A DNA stretch of 18,239 nucleotides from JAUVYV01 sp964585535 (GCA_964585535.1 CAZPDW010000026.1:1-18239), one strand, 5' to 3'; shown: positions 6,583-14,261, counted from the first letter of the stretch. The notes: a model not told the origin generated them from the letters alone. Numbers and translations are program-made.

Positions 6583-9318
6583 CTAATCGTTTGCAAGCCA
6601 TTCGTTGGCGAAATCCAGCAAATCGTCGAGCAGTACAGAGCCGCTCTCGTCACTGTCGGCGCCGTTGCACCAGTCATTACCCGCATCGCAATCGCTGCGC
6701 CGCCATTCTTGTGCAAAGTCCGCAAAATCCCAGAAGTTATTCCGCGGCATTATACCGTAAAGCGTAGTAATGCTGCTTTCAGGAAGCACCACCGAGCCGT
6801 CGCGGGCGACAATGCCTGCGTCAACGCAGTTCTCGGTTGCAGTAGTCCTGTAAACATGGAACCTTTGCGGCAGTATATCGCCTGTGATGTCAAGCTGAAC
6901 AAGCTTTTCATATTGCTCGTCTGTGTTAATGAGCACTATCGTAGCCGTCTTCTGGGTCGGGTGCTTAAAGGCGACAATATAAACGTTCGAGTCGTCAACA
7001 TCACTTTCCACCATCACGGCTTCGGGCCTGATGTAACGGTAATACTGCTTGGAGATATAGTAACGCTTTCCCGGAACACCAACGTTCATAAGAACATATT
7101 CACCGGGAGGGTTGCCGAGGCCGTTATTCTCGCTCAATTGCCACCATACCCATGCCGAGGCGTGGCCGTACTTCAGAGCGGCGTATATCGATTGTGCGAG
7201 TTGCCTGCAGTTTTCCCAGTTTTCGTCGTAACCGGATGTCTCAGTCATCCAGAAAGGCCTGTTTGTAGGTTCGAGTAACTCCCGAGAATGTGTCCAGAGC
7301 GATGCTACCATAGTGCCGGGGTCGGGTTTCAGGCCGGCGTTACCATATCCGTGGGTGGCCCAGATGTCGGCCCACTGCAGGGCATCGGGGTCTTGAATTA
7401 TCACGTATTCATAGGCGCCGTAAAGAAACTCAAATGAGAAAAGCATATGTTCACACAAAAACAGTTGCGTATCAGGAAAACTCGCTTCTATGATTGGCCC
7501 GGCAACCTTAAGCATGTCTCTGTACATTTCGTGCGAATAAACACAGGAGTTGTAAGACTGGCTCCAGAGAGGCTCGTTCTGCAGACTCAGTGCATAAAGG
7601 TCGATTCCGATATTATTGTAATCCTGTATAGTAGCGACCGCGTAATCGCCAAATTCATCATACATACTAACCTTCAGGTATCCGCCGCAACATGTTGGAG
7701 GATCCTTCATATAGTGAGGCGGAGTCCAGTATGTTGCTAAGAACTTTAGTGGTTCTCCGCTCGCCTCCGCCTTTGCCTTTAGCGCCTGCAGGAATGGAAT
7801 CTGTTTTGGCCACTGCCCCGGTTCGTCGGGCTTGGGGTAGTATTCATTGCGCGTAATCGTAAGGCCAAGATCATCGATGATAAGATCAAGGAAGTTCTGA
7901 TTATAGAAAGGACCGCTGCTCCACCACACGTTCATTGCTCCATGAGCACCGAATCCGTCTATTGTCTGATAAACAGTACTCTGGTCAACTGTGATGCTGA
8001 CATCAGCCGGCCCATCAGGAGTTGTAAAGCTCCACAAATCACCCGGCGTAGTGGCTCCGCCGGACTGCTTCTCGTTGATACGCCAGTAGTATGTCTTGGC
8101 ATAACTAAGTGGGCCCGGATCATACGTCGTCGAACTCTGATTTTGTATAAAAGGCGGCGGCGTGTCGGTCCCAAAGTAAACATCGTGGGTAGCCGTACGA
8201 GGTGCCGCCGTCCAACTGGGTTTCGCCGCCAGGTAAACTCCGCCTTGCCCGTTGGATGGGTCCGGATTCTCTGCTTTTCCCGTGTGAGTCGTAAAGCTCC
8301 AGATGTCACCAACCCAGGGGCTTTTCGGATGAACAGCGTTGACCTCGTCGATTTGCCAGTAGTAAACCGTGTTCAGGTCCATATAAGGTTCATAGCTCGT
8401 ATCCGGATAGCCCACCTCAACCGAACTTAGCGAACCCACATCGGTGCCCATATAGATGTCATGTGAAGATGCCGCAAAACCCGGCGTCCAGGTAAGGGCC
8501 TGGTCTGGGTCGAATCCCGTTTCCGTGTCAGCCGGACTCAGATCCTTGGCCTTGCCGGAATCGGCGAAGAAATTCCATATCGTACCTTTAACGGTACCGT
8601 GAACTTCGTTGAATTCGTCAACGCGCCAGTAGTACATCAAGTCAAGCCCAAGAGCCTCTGCAAGATAACAAGGATCCGAAACCGTATCCATATAAACTCC
8701 CAGGCCATTTTCGATAGTCGCATTGGTCACTGCCGCCTGGTCGGTGCCCAAATACATATCGTGACCGTTGATATCCGCCGCCAAAGGACCCGGCGACCAC
8801 GATAGTTCAACATTCAATACCTCCCCCGTATAAATCCCCACTTTGGCTCCAATCGAGGGACTCGGATTAGCCGCCTTTGCAGAAATTGCCGTAAAACTCC
8901 AGAGAGGCCCCTTCCACGGACTACCGCCGTTGACGTCATTCACTTCGATAACGAGCCAGTAGTAGGTGGTCTCTGGCGTCAAAAATGTGCCAAAACCAAA
9001 CTCAGGACTCGGACTCAAAGGAGACCATTCGTTTACCTCGGCGCGGAAATGACCCGCCGCAGGCCCTAGAGGATAATTGAGATTTGCACCCTGAACGTAA
9101 CTCTGATTTGTGTGTATAAACACATGATGCCCGTTTCCAGCCTTACCGGCCACGTAATCGCCCACATAATCGCCCGGCGTCCACGTCAGTAAAGCATAAA
9201 GGGGGATATCCGTTTCTTCATTGGGGTCCGGATTGCCGGCATAGCCGTCAGCAAGAACAATTGAGCAAAAAGAGATGATAAAAAGAAAACCTGCCACAAA
9301 ACAAATTCGCCTGCCCAT
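6583..9318 (-). CDS. Secreted multidomain GH30-family glycoside hydrolase
   Basis: The protein has 911 residues. It has a signal peptide ending near residue 23 (SIVLADG). Four Fn3-like modules follow (about 25-145, 148-252, 256-344, 348-433), each with a W.PG start, HD.Y.GTD, YYW..DE.N and a WSF end. A GH30 catalytic domain begins at about 438 (TIDGFGAHG, LGLTITRNEYYP, TYWTPPHYMK). The acid/base is E582 in LQNEP and the nucleophile E693 in MTETSG. A beta-sandwich follows (about 765-855). The tail (862-911) is dockerin-like: DFADFAQEW, then WCNGADSDESG and a final FANEWL. GH30 enzymes cleave beta-1,4-xylan, glucuronoxylan, beta-1,6-glucan or glucosylceramide; the substrate is not readable here. 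TAGGAGGAG lies just before the ATG and a terminator follows, so the gene is probably monocistronic. The Fn3 modules may be spacers or carbohydrate contacts. Confidence 0.9.
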   Translation of the reverse strand: MGRRICFVAGFLFIISFCSIVLADGYAGNPDPNEETDIPLYALLTWTPGDYVGDYVAGKAGNGHHVFIHTNQSYVQGANLNYPLGPAAGHFRAEVNEWSPLSPSPEFGFGTFLTPETTYYWLVIEVNDVNGGSPWKGPLWSFTAISAKAANPSPSIGAKVGIYTGEVLNVELSWSPGPLAADINGHDMYLGTDQAAVTNATIENGLGVYMDTVSDPCYLAEALGLDLMYYWRVDEFNEVHGTVKGTIWNFFADSGKAKDLSPADTETGFDPDQALTWTPGFAASSHDIYMGTDVGSLSSVEVGYPDTSYEPYMDLNTVYYWQIDEVNAVHPKSPWVGDIWSFTTHTGKAENPDPSNGQGGVYLAAKPSWTAAPRTATHDVYFGTDTPPPFIQNQSSTTYDPGPLSYAKTYYWRINEKQSGGATTPGDLWSFTTPDGPADVSITVDQSTVYQTIDGFGAHGAMNVWWSSGPFYNQNFLDLIIDDLGLTITRNEYYPKPDEPGQWPKQIPFLQALKAKAEASGEPLKFLATYWTPPHYMKDPPTCCGGYLKVSMYDEFGDYAVATIQDYNNIGIDLYALSLQNEPLWSQSYNSCVYSHEMYRDMLKVAGPIIEASFPDTQLFLCEHMLFSFEFLYGAYEYVIIQDPDALQWADIWATHGYGNAGLKPDPGTMVASLWTHSRELLEPTNRPFWMTETSGYDENWENCRQLAQSIYAALKYGHASAWVWWQLSENNGLGNPPGEYVLMNVGVPGKRYYISKQYYRYIRPEAVMVESDVDDSNVYIVAFKHPTQKTATIVLINTDEQYEKLVQLDITGDILPQRFHVYRTTATENCVDAGIVARDGSVVLPESSITTLYGIMPRNNFWDFADFAQEWRRSDCDAGNDWCNGADSDESGSVLLDDLLDFANEWLAND

Positions 9319-9324
9319 GGTACT

Positions 9325-9330
9325 CCTCCT
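9325..9330 (-). promoter_or_regulatory. Consensus ribosome binding site of the GH30 gene
   Basis: AGGAGG on the minus strand lies 6 bases before the ATG at 9318. It is the strongest Shine-Dalgarno sequence in the window and suggests high translation of this secreted enzyme. Confidence 0.75.
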
Positions 9331-9424
9331 AAATTCTTAAAGTAACCTCGAGTTAATTATAAAACGGATGTGAATGAAAGATGCCTGCCGTCCTGTCACG
9401 CCTAATCACAGAACGACTCTATAT

Positions 9425-9461
9425 TGTAATACTATTATATTACACAACCGCAAAAAGTCAA
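9425..9461 (-). promoter_or_regulatory. Candidate GH30 promoter with overlapping inverted repeat
   Basis: On the minus strand, TTGACT (9456-9461), a 16-base spacer and a perfect TATAAT (9434-9439) form a good promoter about 110 bases upstream of the GH30 ATG. A 7-6-7 inverted repeat, TGTAATA (9425-9431) and TATTACA (9438-9444), spans the -10 box and could be an operator. A second TATAAT closer to the gene lacks a good -35 box. Confidence 0.5.
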
Positions 9462-9554
9462 CCACATTCTACTCAAACTTTCGCACGTTTCGTCAAACGC
9501 TAAAACCCGCCCCATTTGCCCCTCTCGACCCCGAATTCGCCCTTTTCGCCCATT

Positions 9555-9579
9555 CCCCCAACCCCCCTCCCCTACCCCC
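9555..9579 (-). other. Potential G-quadruplex (G-rich on minus strand)
   Basis: Four C-runs of 5, 6, 4 and 5 bases (9555-9559, 9562-9567, 9569-9572, 9575-9579) are separated by loops of 2, 1 and 2 bases. The minus strand therefore satisfies the strict G-quadruplex pattern with up to four tetrads. It lies about 95 bases upstream of the GH30 -35 box. Confidence 0.65.
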
Positions 9580-9652
9580 TTCTAAAACCTACTATTAGAT
9601 ATTCTTATACTACCCCCCAACCTTTACCCGCCGCACGTTTGGCGAAACGTTC

Positions 9653-9731
9653 TACGCAATACGCAATACGCCGAACGCTGTCCGCTGAACGCAATACATT
9701 CTCAATGTGTGTAAATCCTGTCAATCCTGTC
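9653..9731. repeat. Degenerate tandem word repeats
   Basis: TACGCAATACGCAATACGC (9653 on) continues as related CCGAACGCTGTCCGCTGAACG words to about 9697. A perfect 9-base tandem AATCCTGTC is at 9714-9722 and 9723-9731. The first word type also occurs at 6214-6237 and 14228-14246, always between genes. Confidence 0.6.
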
Positions 9732-9930
9732 TAAAACTATAAGCAAAACTAATAGTACAGCCGCCAAAATCGCCCTGTTTTTTCAAACAAATGGCCTTGT
9801 TCAGACCCTCTTTCTACAAATTTTCCGCAAATTTTACACCATTTTTCGCTCCCATAACTGCATATTTTACCCATTCTTAATCCCCGAACCGCATTTTTCG
9901 CAAGAAAATTTTAAGCCCTATGGCTCTACC

Positions 9931-11232
9931 TTACAAATGCCACGGGCTCCGCATAGGCCGCGACAGCATCCGGTTCGCCCCCTCATCACCCACAAATCGC
10001 TCCGCCTGCGGGTTCCACCTCAAAGGCCGACCAAGCTCATACGCGATATTACCTAAATGACAGACCGTTATCGACCGCCGCCCAATATCCATATCCGTAA
10101 TAGGCCGCCGCCGTGTCCGAACGCACTCAAGGAAATTGTCCTGATGGTTCTTGCTCTCGTACAAATGTATGTCGTTGACCTGCAATCTGGTCTTGACTAA
10201 CTTCTCAGGCCACGTCTTCACCGCATATCGCCACACCGCAACCCTGCCCTTCGTCCCCTCGAACATCAACCCATTGTCCGTCCCCGCAACCGCCGCCAGC
10301 TTCTCCGGGTTGCGAGTCATCACCGCGCCGTTCGCATACCTGTACGTCAGCACCTTATAGTCCTTGCCGTCAGGCGGGATTATCTCCACAGGCCCGTCGC
10401 CGTCCATCCCCAAACCCCACTGCGCAATATCGAAATGATGCGCTCCCCAGTTCGTCATCTCCCCGCCCGAACAGTCCCGGTACGCCATCCACGCCCCCAC
10501 GAAATCCTTGTTGAAAGGCCGCCACCGGACAGGCCCAAGCCACATCTCGTAATCAAGCCAAGGCGGCACCCGCTCAGCAGCAAGATTGTGGTCGGTATAA
10601 GTCCACGTCCCCCCGACACCCACCGTCACCTCCTTCACCTCGCCGATACACCCGTTGCGAACCAGCTCGCACGCGTGCCGAAATGCCCAGCTCGACCGCT
10701 GCTGCGTCCCAACCTGATACACCCTCTCGCAGCGTTTGACTGTCTCCGCCGTCGCTATCGCTTCCGCTATCGTAACCGACGATGGCTTCTCACAATACGC
10801 ATCCTTACCCGCCTTCGCCGCCGCTATACTCACTAATGGATGCCACCTCTCGCCGGTCGCTATCAATACCGCGTCAATATCATCACGTGCAAGCAACTCC
10901 CGAAAGTCGTTATATTCGGCGCAGTCTTTATTATCGTAATGCTTGTTTATTAACCCGCGTGCATGCTGTCGGTTCTTGGCATTCACATCGCACACCGCGG
11001 CGAATTGCACATTGGGCTTGCTGAGGAATCCGCCTCCGTCCACCCATATTCCGCCTCCTATATGCCGTGTCCCCTGCCCGCCACAACCTATCGCACCCAT
11101 CACAATCCGCTCACTCGCCGCGACAGCCCCCCACTTGCCAAGCGCAGCCGATGAAACAATATATGGAAACCCCACGGCAGTGGCCGCAGCCCGGCCAAGA
11201 AACTCACGACGATTTATCCGCCCATTTGTCAT
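9931..11232 (-). CDS. Tat-exported Gfo/Idh/MocA-family oxidoreductase
   Basis: The protein has 433 residues. It begins with a twin-arginine signal, INRREFLGRAAATAVGFPY (residues 6-24), so the folded, cofactor-loaded enzyme is probably exported. The Rossmann domain starts at about 43 with the glycine loop GAIGCGGQG (46-54); the family motif EKPSS is at 148-152. The C-terminal alpha/beta domain holds GGEMTNWGAHHFDIAQWGLG, a typical active-site helix of secreted members. These enzymes use NAD(P)-type cofactors to oxidise or reduce sugars and cyclitols; several planctomycete and Bacteroides members form or use 3-keto sugars. I chose the ATG at 11232 because it puts the Tat motif at the N-terminus; a longer frame from 11268 overlaps the upstream gene. 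It lies 11 bases after the epimerase stop, so they are co-transcribed. The exact substrate is unknown. Confidence 0.9.
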   Translation of the reverse strand: MTNGRINRREFLGRAAATAVGFPYIVSSAALGKWGAVAASERIVMGAIGCGGQGTRHIGGGIWVDGGGFLSKPNVQFAAVCDVNAKNRQHARGLINKHYDNKDCAEYNDFRELLARDDIDAVLIATGERWHPLVSIAAAKAGKDAYCEKPSSVTIAEAIATAETVKRCERVYQVGTQQRSSWAFRHACELVRNGCIGEVKEVTVGVGGTWTYTDHNLAAERVPPWLDYEMWLGPVRWRPFNKDFVGAWMAYRDCSGGEMTNWGAHHFDIAQWGLGMDGDGPVEIIPPDGKDYKVLTYRYANGAVMTRNPEKLAAVAGTDNGLMFEGTKGRVAVWRYAVKTWPEKLVKTRLQVNDIHLYESKNHQDNFLECVRTRRRPITDMDIGRRSITVCHLGNIAYELGRPLRWNPQAERFVGDEGANRMLSRPMRSPWHL

Positions 11233-11243
11233 AACAACAAAAC

Positions 11244-12101
11244 TCACTTCAGCTTCGCAGCCGCCCACTGCTCCTGCAAAAACCTGGCACTCTCGGTATA
11301 AACCTCTTCCGCACTGCTGAAAAAGTCACGCCACACCCGTGTCGCCGCCGCCAAATCCGGCAGCGCTCGCCCGAACGCCTCAACCGTCAGCCACCCGTCG
11401 TAACCACTCGACCGCAACGCCTTGAACGTCCCGGCCCAGTCAATATGTCCCCTGCCCGGAATCCCCCGGTCGTTCTCCGATATATGCACGTGCTTTATCT
11501 GCTCGATATTGCGCCCGATACAGCCAACCGGGTCGCGCTCCTCGATGTTCGCGTGGAACGTATCAAACAACAGACCGAAGTTCTCACGCCCAACCTTCCT
11601 CGCATACTCCGCAGCATCATCCGTCAGATTCATAAAATAGCACTCGAACCTGTTCAGTGCTTCCAACCCAAGCACAACATTCGCAGCCGCCGCGTAATCA
11701 GCCGCCTGCCGATGCACCCCAATACCCCACTCTATCTCCTCACCCGTCGCTCCCTTGCCGGTAAAAACTCCTAACGGCTGATAGAATGGCCCGCACAAAA
11801 CCTCGGACCCAAGCGCTTGCGAACAGTCTATCGCCCACTTCAGGTACTCCAGGCCGCCCTTGCGATGATTCGAATCGGCGCTTATCGGATTGTGCTCCTC
11901 ATCCGGAATCACCGTCACCGTCGTACAGCCCAGCCCGTTGTCTTTGAGCGCCTCACCGACCTTCTCGAAGTCAGATATCTCCCCGGCGAATACCGGTATC
12001 TCAACACCATCGAAACCCGCCGCCTTGAGCTTCTCAAACAGCACGAAGTCATCCTCAGTCACGTGCGTCGTCCAGAGCAGCATATTGAACCCCGTCTTCA
12101 T
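11244..12101 (-). CDS. Sugar phosphate isomerase/epimerase-like TIM-barrel protein
   Basis: The protein has 285 residues and belongs to the xylose-isomerase-like TIM-barrel (AP endonuclease 2) superfamily, closest by motif to D-tagatose/D-psicose 3-epimerases. The four metal ligands are in place: E147 (GLEALNRFE), D180 (LLFDTFHANIEE), H206 (HVHISENDRG) and E241 (LTVEAFG). Members interconvert ketoses through a metal-bound enediolate; some act as hydratases in 3-keto-glycoside pathways. There is no signal peptide, so it is cytoplasmic, unlike its exported neighbours. GAGAGG (12110-12115) lies 8 bases before the ATG. It sits between DUF1080 and the Gfo/Idh gene in one direction. Its reaction here is inferred from context, not proven. 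Confidence 0.9.
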   Translation of the reverse strand: MKTGFNMLLWTTHVTEDDFVLFEKLKAAGFDGVEIPVFAGEISDFEKVGEALKDNGLGCTTVTVIPDEEHNPISADSNHRKGGLEYLKWAIDCSQALGSEVLCGPFYQPLGVFTGKGATGEEIEWGIGVHRQAADYAAAANVVLGLEALNRFECYFMNLTDDAAEYARKVGRENFGLLFDTFHANIEERDPVGCIGRNIEQIKHVHISENDRGIPGRGHIDWAGTFKALRSSGYDGWLTVEAFGRALPDLAAATRVWRDFFSSAEEVYTESARFLQEQWAAAKLK

Positions 12102-12128
12102 ATCGAATTCCTCTCAACTATAAAGTAG

Positions 12129-12147
12129 CACGGGCATCCTGCCCGTG
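12129..12147. repeat. Hairpin between DUF1080 and epimerase genes
   Basis: CACGGGC (12129-12135) and GCCCGTG (12141-12147) form a perfect 7-bp stem with a 5-base loop in the 61-base gap. The minus strand has no T-run directly after it, so it is not a convincing terminator. It could tune expression within the operon or be a dispersed repeat. Confidence 0.55.
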
Positions 12148-12162
12148 ATTTTAGAATGCCGA

Positions 12163-12810
12163 CTACAACTGCTTCAAAACAATGTCCTTGTACCTCGTCT
12201 CACTGGGAGGCCCTTGGTGAACCTGCAAGCCGATCAAACCAACTTGCTCGAACGACTCGTTCGCTTCCGTGTAATCCACAGTCTGGTAACCGTTTAGCCA
12301 AAGCTGAATCCGCTTACCTTCGCACCGGATAACATAATCATTCCACCCGTCCTTATTGATCACTTCCGCCATCTTCTTCTGATCCGTCTGCACAAGAATA
12401 GCGTCCCGGCGTCCCTCATCATAGAGACATCCCCAATACACCTGGCCGATATCCGCCTGATACCCAATCATCTCACCTGTAGTACCATGCCGTCGCCTGC
12501 TGCGAATCTGAACCCCTGCATTTGTATCACCGCCGGCTATCTTGAATTTCAGTCGCAACTCGAAGTCACCATATTCATCAACCGTACAAAGATACTCGCT
12601 ATGCGGCACGGCCCTGTCCAGAAATCCGCTGACTATCGCCCCGTCCTCTATCCGCCAAACATCCATATTCCCTTCCCAGCCCGCAAAGCTTGCTCCATCG
12701 AACAGCCTCACAAACCCCTCCTTCTCAATCGCCGCGTACGGACACTCGGAAACGCCGCCACAACCGCAAAGCAATACAGCAAAAACCGCAATACTCATAA
12801 ATCTGGTCAT
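12163..12810 (-). CDS. DUF1080 (3-keto-glycoside lyase/hydrolase-like) lipoprotein
   Basis: The protein has 215 residues. The signal peptide ends in a lipobox LCGC (C17), so it is anchored outside the cytoplasm. The mature part is one concanavalin-like jelly roll of the DUF1080/3-keto-disaccharide hydrolase family: LFDGASFAGWEG (36-47), WRIEDGAIVSG, DFELRLKFKI, and the hallmark NAGVQIRS (97-104). Members break 3-keto-glycosides by hydrolysis or beta-elimination after a Gfo/Idh enzyme oxidises the sugar. AGGAG (12819-12823) is 8 bases from the ATG at 12810 and 5 from one at 12813; I prefer 12810. It is the first gene of the operon with the epimerase-like and Gfo/Idh genes. Confidence 0.88.
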   Translation of the reverse strand: MTRFMSIAVFAVLLCGCGGVSECPYAAIEKEGFVRLFDGASFAGWEGNMDVWRIEDGAIVSGFLDRAVPHSEYLCTVDEYGDFELRLKFKIAGGDTNAGVQIRSRRRHGTTGEMIGYQADIGQVYWGCLYDEGRRDAILVQTDQKKMAEVINKDGWNDYVIRCEGKRIQLWLNGYQTVDYTEANESFEQVGLIGLQVHQGPPSETRYKDIVLKQL

Positions 12811-12869
12811 CATAAACACTCCTAAATCAATTTTCCGGCCTTGCAAAACAGATTTCCTAAAAAACTCTT

Positions 12870-12898
12870 TTGACCTGTCGTCCTGATTGAATTAGACT
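12870..12898 (+). promoter_or_regulatory. Candidate promoter of the FG-GAP lipoprotein gene
   Basis: TTGACC (12870-12875), a 17-base spacer and TAGACT (12893-12898) lie about 45 bases upstream of the plus-strand ATG. AGGGG (12932-12936) is the ribosome site, 7 bases from the start. Confidence 0.4.
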
Positions 12899-12919
12899 CG
12901 TTATTTCGTCTTTATACAA
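12891..12919 (-). promoter_or_regulatory. Candidate promoter of the DUF1080 operon
   Basis: On the minus strand, TTGTAT (12914-12919), a 17-base spacer and TCTAAT (12891-12896) form a moderate promoter. The -35 box is poor. Its -10 box overlaps that of the divergent plus-strand candidate. Confidence 0.35.
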
Positions 12920-12943
12920 GGGTAAAATAATAGGGGCCGACCA

Positions 12944-14095
12944 ATGCGAACACAAATAACACTATTGCTTGTAACCGCAGCCATATCACTCGCCAGCTGC
13001 TCACAACAAAACCTCGCCTTCCGAAAAACCAGAATCGGCAATGTAACCTACGAAGCCGCCTCCGTCTTCGACGTCGATAAGGACGGCCGGCTCGACATCG
13101 TCTCCGGCGAATACTGGTTTCCCGGCCCAGACTTCAAAAAACAGCACAAAATCTGCGACGTCGCACCAAACGAAGATTACTACGACGACTTCGCCGACTA
13201 CCCCCTCGACGTTGACGGCGACGGTTACCTCGACATCGTCACAGGCGGCTGGTGGGGACAAACACTCCGCTGGCGTCAAAACCCAAAAGGTAAAACCACC
13301 GAATGGACCGTCCACGACATCGACAAGTGCGGCAGCATCGAAACCATCCGCTGCTGGGATATCGACGGCGACGGAATCGTCGAAGTCGTCCCCAACCTCC
13401 CGGGAAATCACCTCTTCGTCTATAAGCTCATCACCGACAGCTCCGGCAAGGGTACGGGCAAATTCAAAAAGCTCCTCATCTTCAACCAGAACCAGGGCCA
13501 CGGACTCGGTTTCGGCGACATCAACTGCGACGGCCACGCCGACTTCATCCTCGCCGCCGGATGGCTCGAAGCACCAAAACACGACCCCTTAAACAACAAA
13601 TGGAAATGGCACGGCGAATTCAACCTCGGCACCGCTTCCGTCCCCATCCTCGTTTACGATGTCAACCGAGACAAGCTCCCCGACCTCATCCTCAGCAACG
13701 CCCACGATTACGGCCTTTACTGGCTCGAACAGAAAAGCAAAGACGGCAGGAGGACCTGGATAAAACACGACATCGACCCACACCGCTCACAATACCACGA
13801 CCTCCAGCTACACGACATAGACAACGACCGCCAACCCGAGCTAATCACAGGAAAAAGATACCGCGCCCACCTTGGCAAAGACCCCGGCTCAGCAGACCCC
13901 ATCGGCCTGTACTATTTCGAAATCAACGGTGGAAAATTCGACCGCGTAACACTCGACTATGGCGACCCAAAAACCACCAGCGGAGCAGGTATCTACTTCT
14001 GGGTCGAAGACCTCGACAACAACGGATACAAGGACATCATCGCACCCGGAAAAGAAGGACTCTACCTGTTCAAAAACCTCGGCCCCGCAAAATAA
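12944..14095 (+). CDS. FG-GAP/VCBS-repeat seven-bladed propeller lipoprotein
   Basis: The protein has 383 residues. The signal peptide has a lipobox LASC (C19). The mature part has seven calcium-binding FG-GAP-type loops at residues 43-51 (DVDKDGRLD), 89-97 (DVDGDGYLD), 139-147, 192-200, 239-247, 291-299 and 356-364, spaced about 50 residues apart. This implies a seven-bladed beta-propeller. Loops five (DVNRDKLPD) and six (DIDNDRQPE) have lost the glycine. Such proteins are common in planctomycete saccharide loci and are thought to bind ligands or support protein contacts; no catalytic site is visible. It is transcribed divergently from the DUF1080 operon across a 133-base gap, so the two may share control. 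Codons are strongly C-ending (GAC, ATC, AAC). Confidence 0.88.
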   Translation: MRTQITLLLVTAAISLASCSQQNLAFRKTRIGNVTYEAASVFDVDKDGRLDIVSGEYWFPGPDFKKQHKICDVAPNEDYYDDFADYPLDVDGDGYLDIVTGGWWGQTLRWRQNPKGKTTEWTVHDIDKCGSIETIRCWDIDGDGIVEVVPNLPGNHLFVYKLITDSSGKGTGKFKKLLIFNQNQGHGLGFGDINCDGHADFILAAGWLEAPKHDPLNNKWKWHGEFNLGTASVPILVYDVNRDKLPDLILSNAHDYGLYWLEQKSKDGRRTWIKHDIDPHRSQYHDLQLHDIDNDRQPELITGKRYRAHLGKDPGSADPIGLYYFEINGGKFDRVTLDYGDPKTTSGAGIYFWVEDLDNNGYKDIIAPGKEGLYLFKNLGPAK

Positions 14096-14194
14096 CAGCG
14101 GACCATAAAACCTACTGCAAAGACGCCGGCTGATTGCCGTCCGGCACAGCCACATAAACCCTTCCCCGCGAAAATCCCAACCAAATCCCCAGTT

Positions 14195-14246
14195 CTGTTC
14201 CCCTGTTCCCTCGATACCCTGTTCCCTGAACGCAATACGCTGTCCG
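14195..14246. repeat. Short tandem words between FG-GAP gene and scpB
   Basis: CTGTTCCC occurs at 14195-14202, 14203-14210 and 14219-14226. It is followed by GAACGCAATACGCTGTCCG (14228-14246), which shares its words with the repeats at 6214 and 9653. The rest of the 166-base gap shows no gene. Confidence 0.55.
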
Positions 14247-14261
14247 TTGGATACAGAGAAG

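Larger units (their letters stand above)
9331..9930. other. 600-base intergenic region upstream of GH30
   Basis: No gene is seen. It holds the GH30 leader and promoter, two ACGTTT-N4-AAACG inverted repeats (9485-9499 and 9635-9650), a very C-rich tract (9500-9620) with four C-runs, word repeats (9653-9731), and an AT-rich stretch (9735-9930) before the Gfo/Idh stop. The only hairpin directly after that stop is a weak 4-bp one (9914-9925). Confidence 0.6.

Noticed and set aside
9914..9925. Terminator after the Gfo/Idh gene
   Set aside because: The stem is only 4 bp with a broken T-run; too weak to call.
13001..13582. Minus-strand ORF of 193 codons rich in D, E and V
   Set aside because: Antisense of the GAC/GTC-rich calcium loops in the FG-GAP gene explains its composition.
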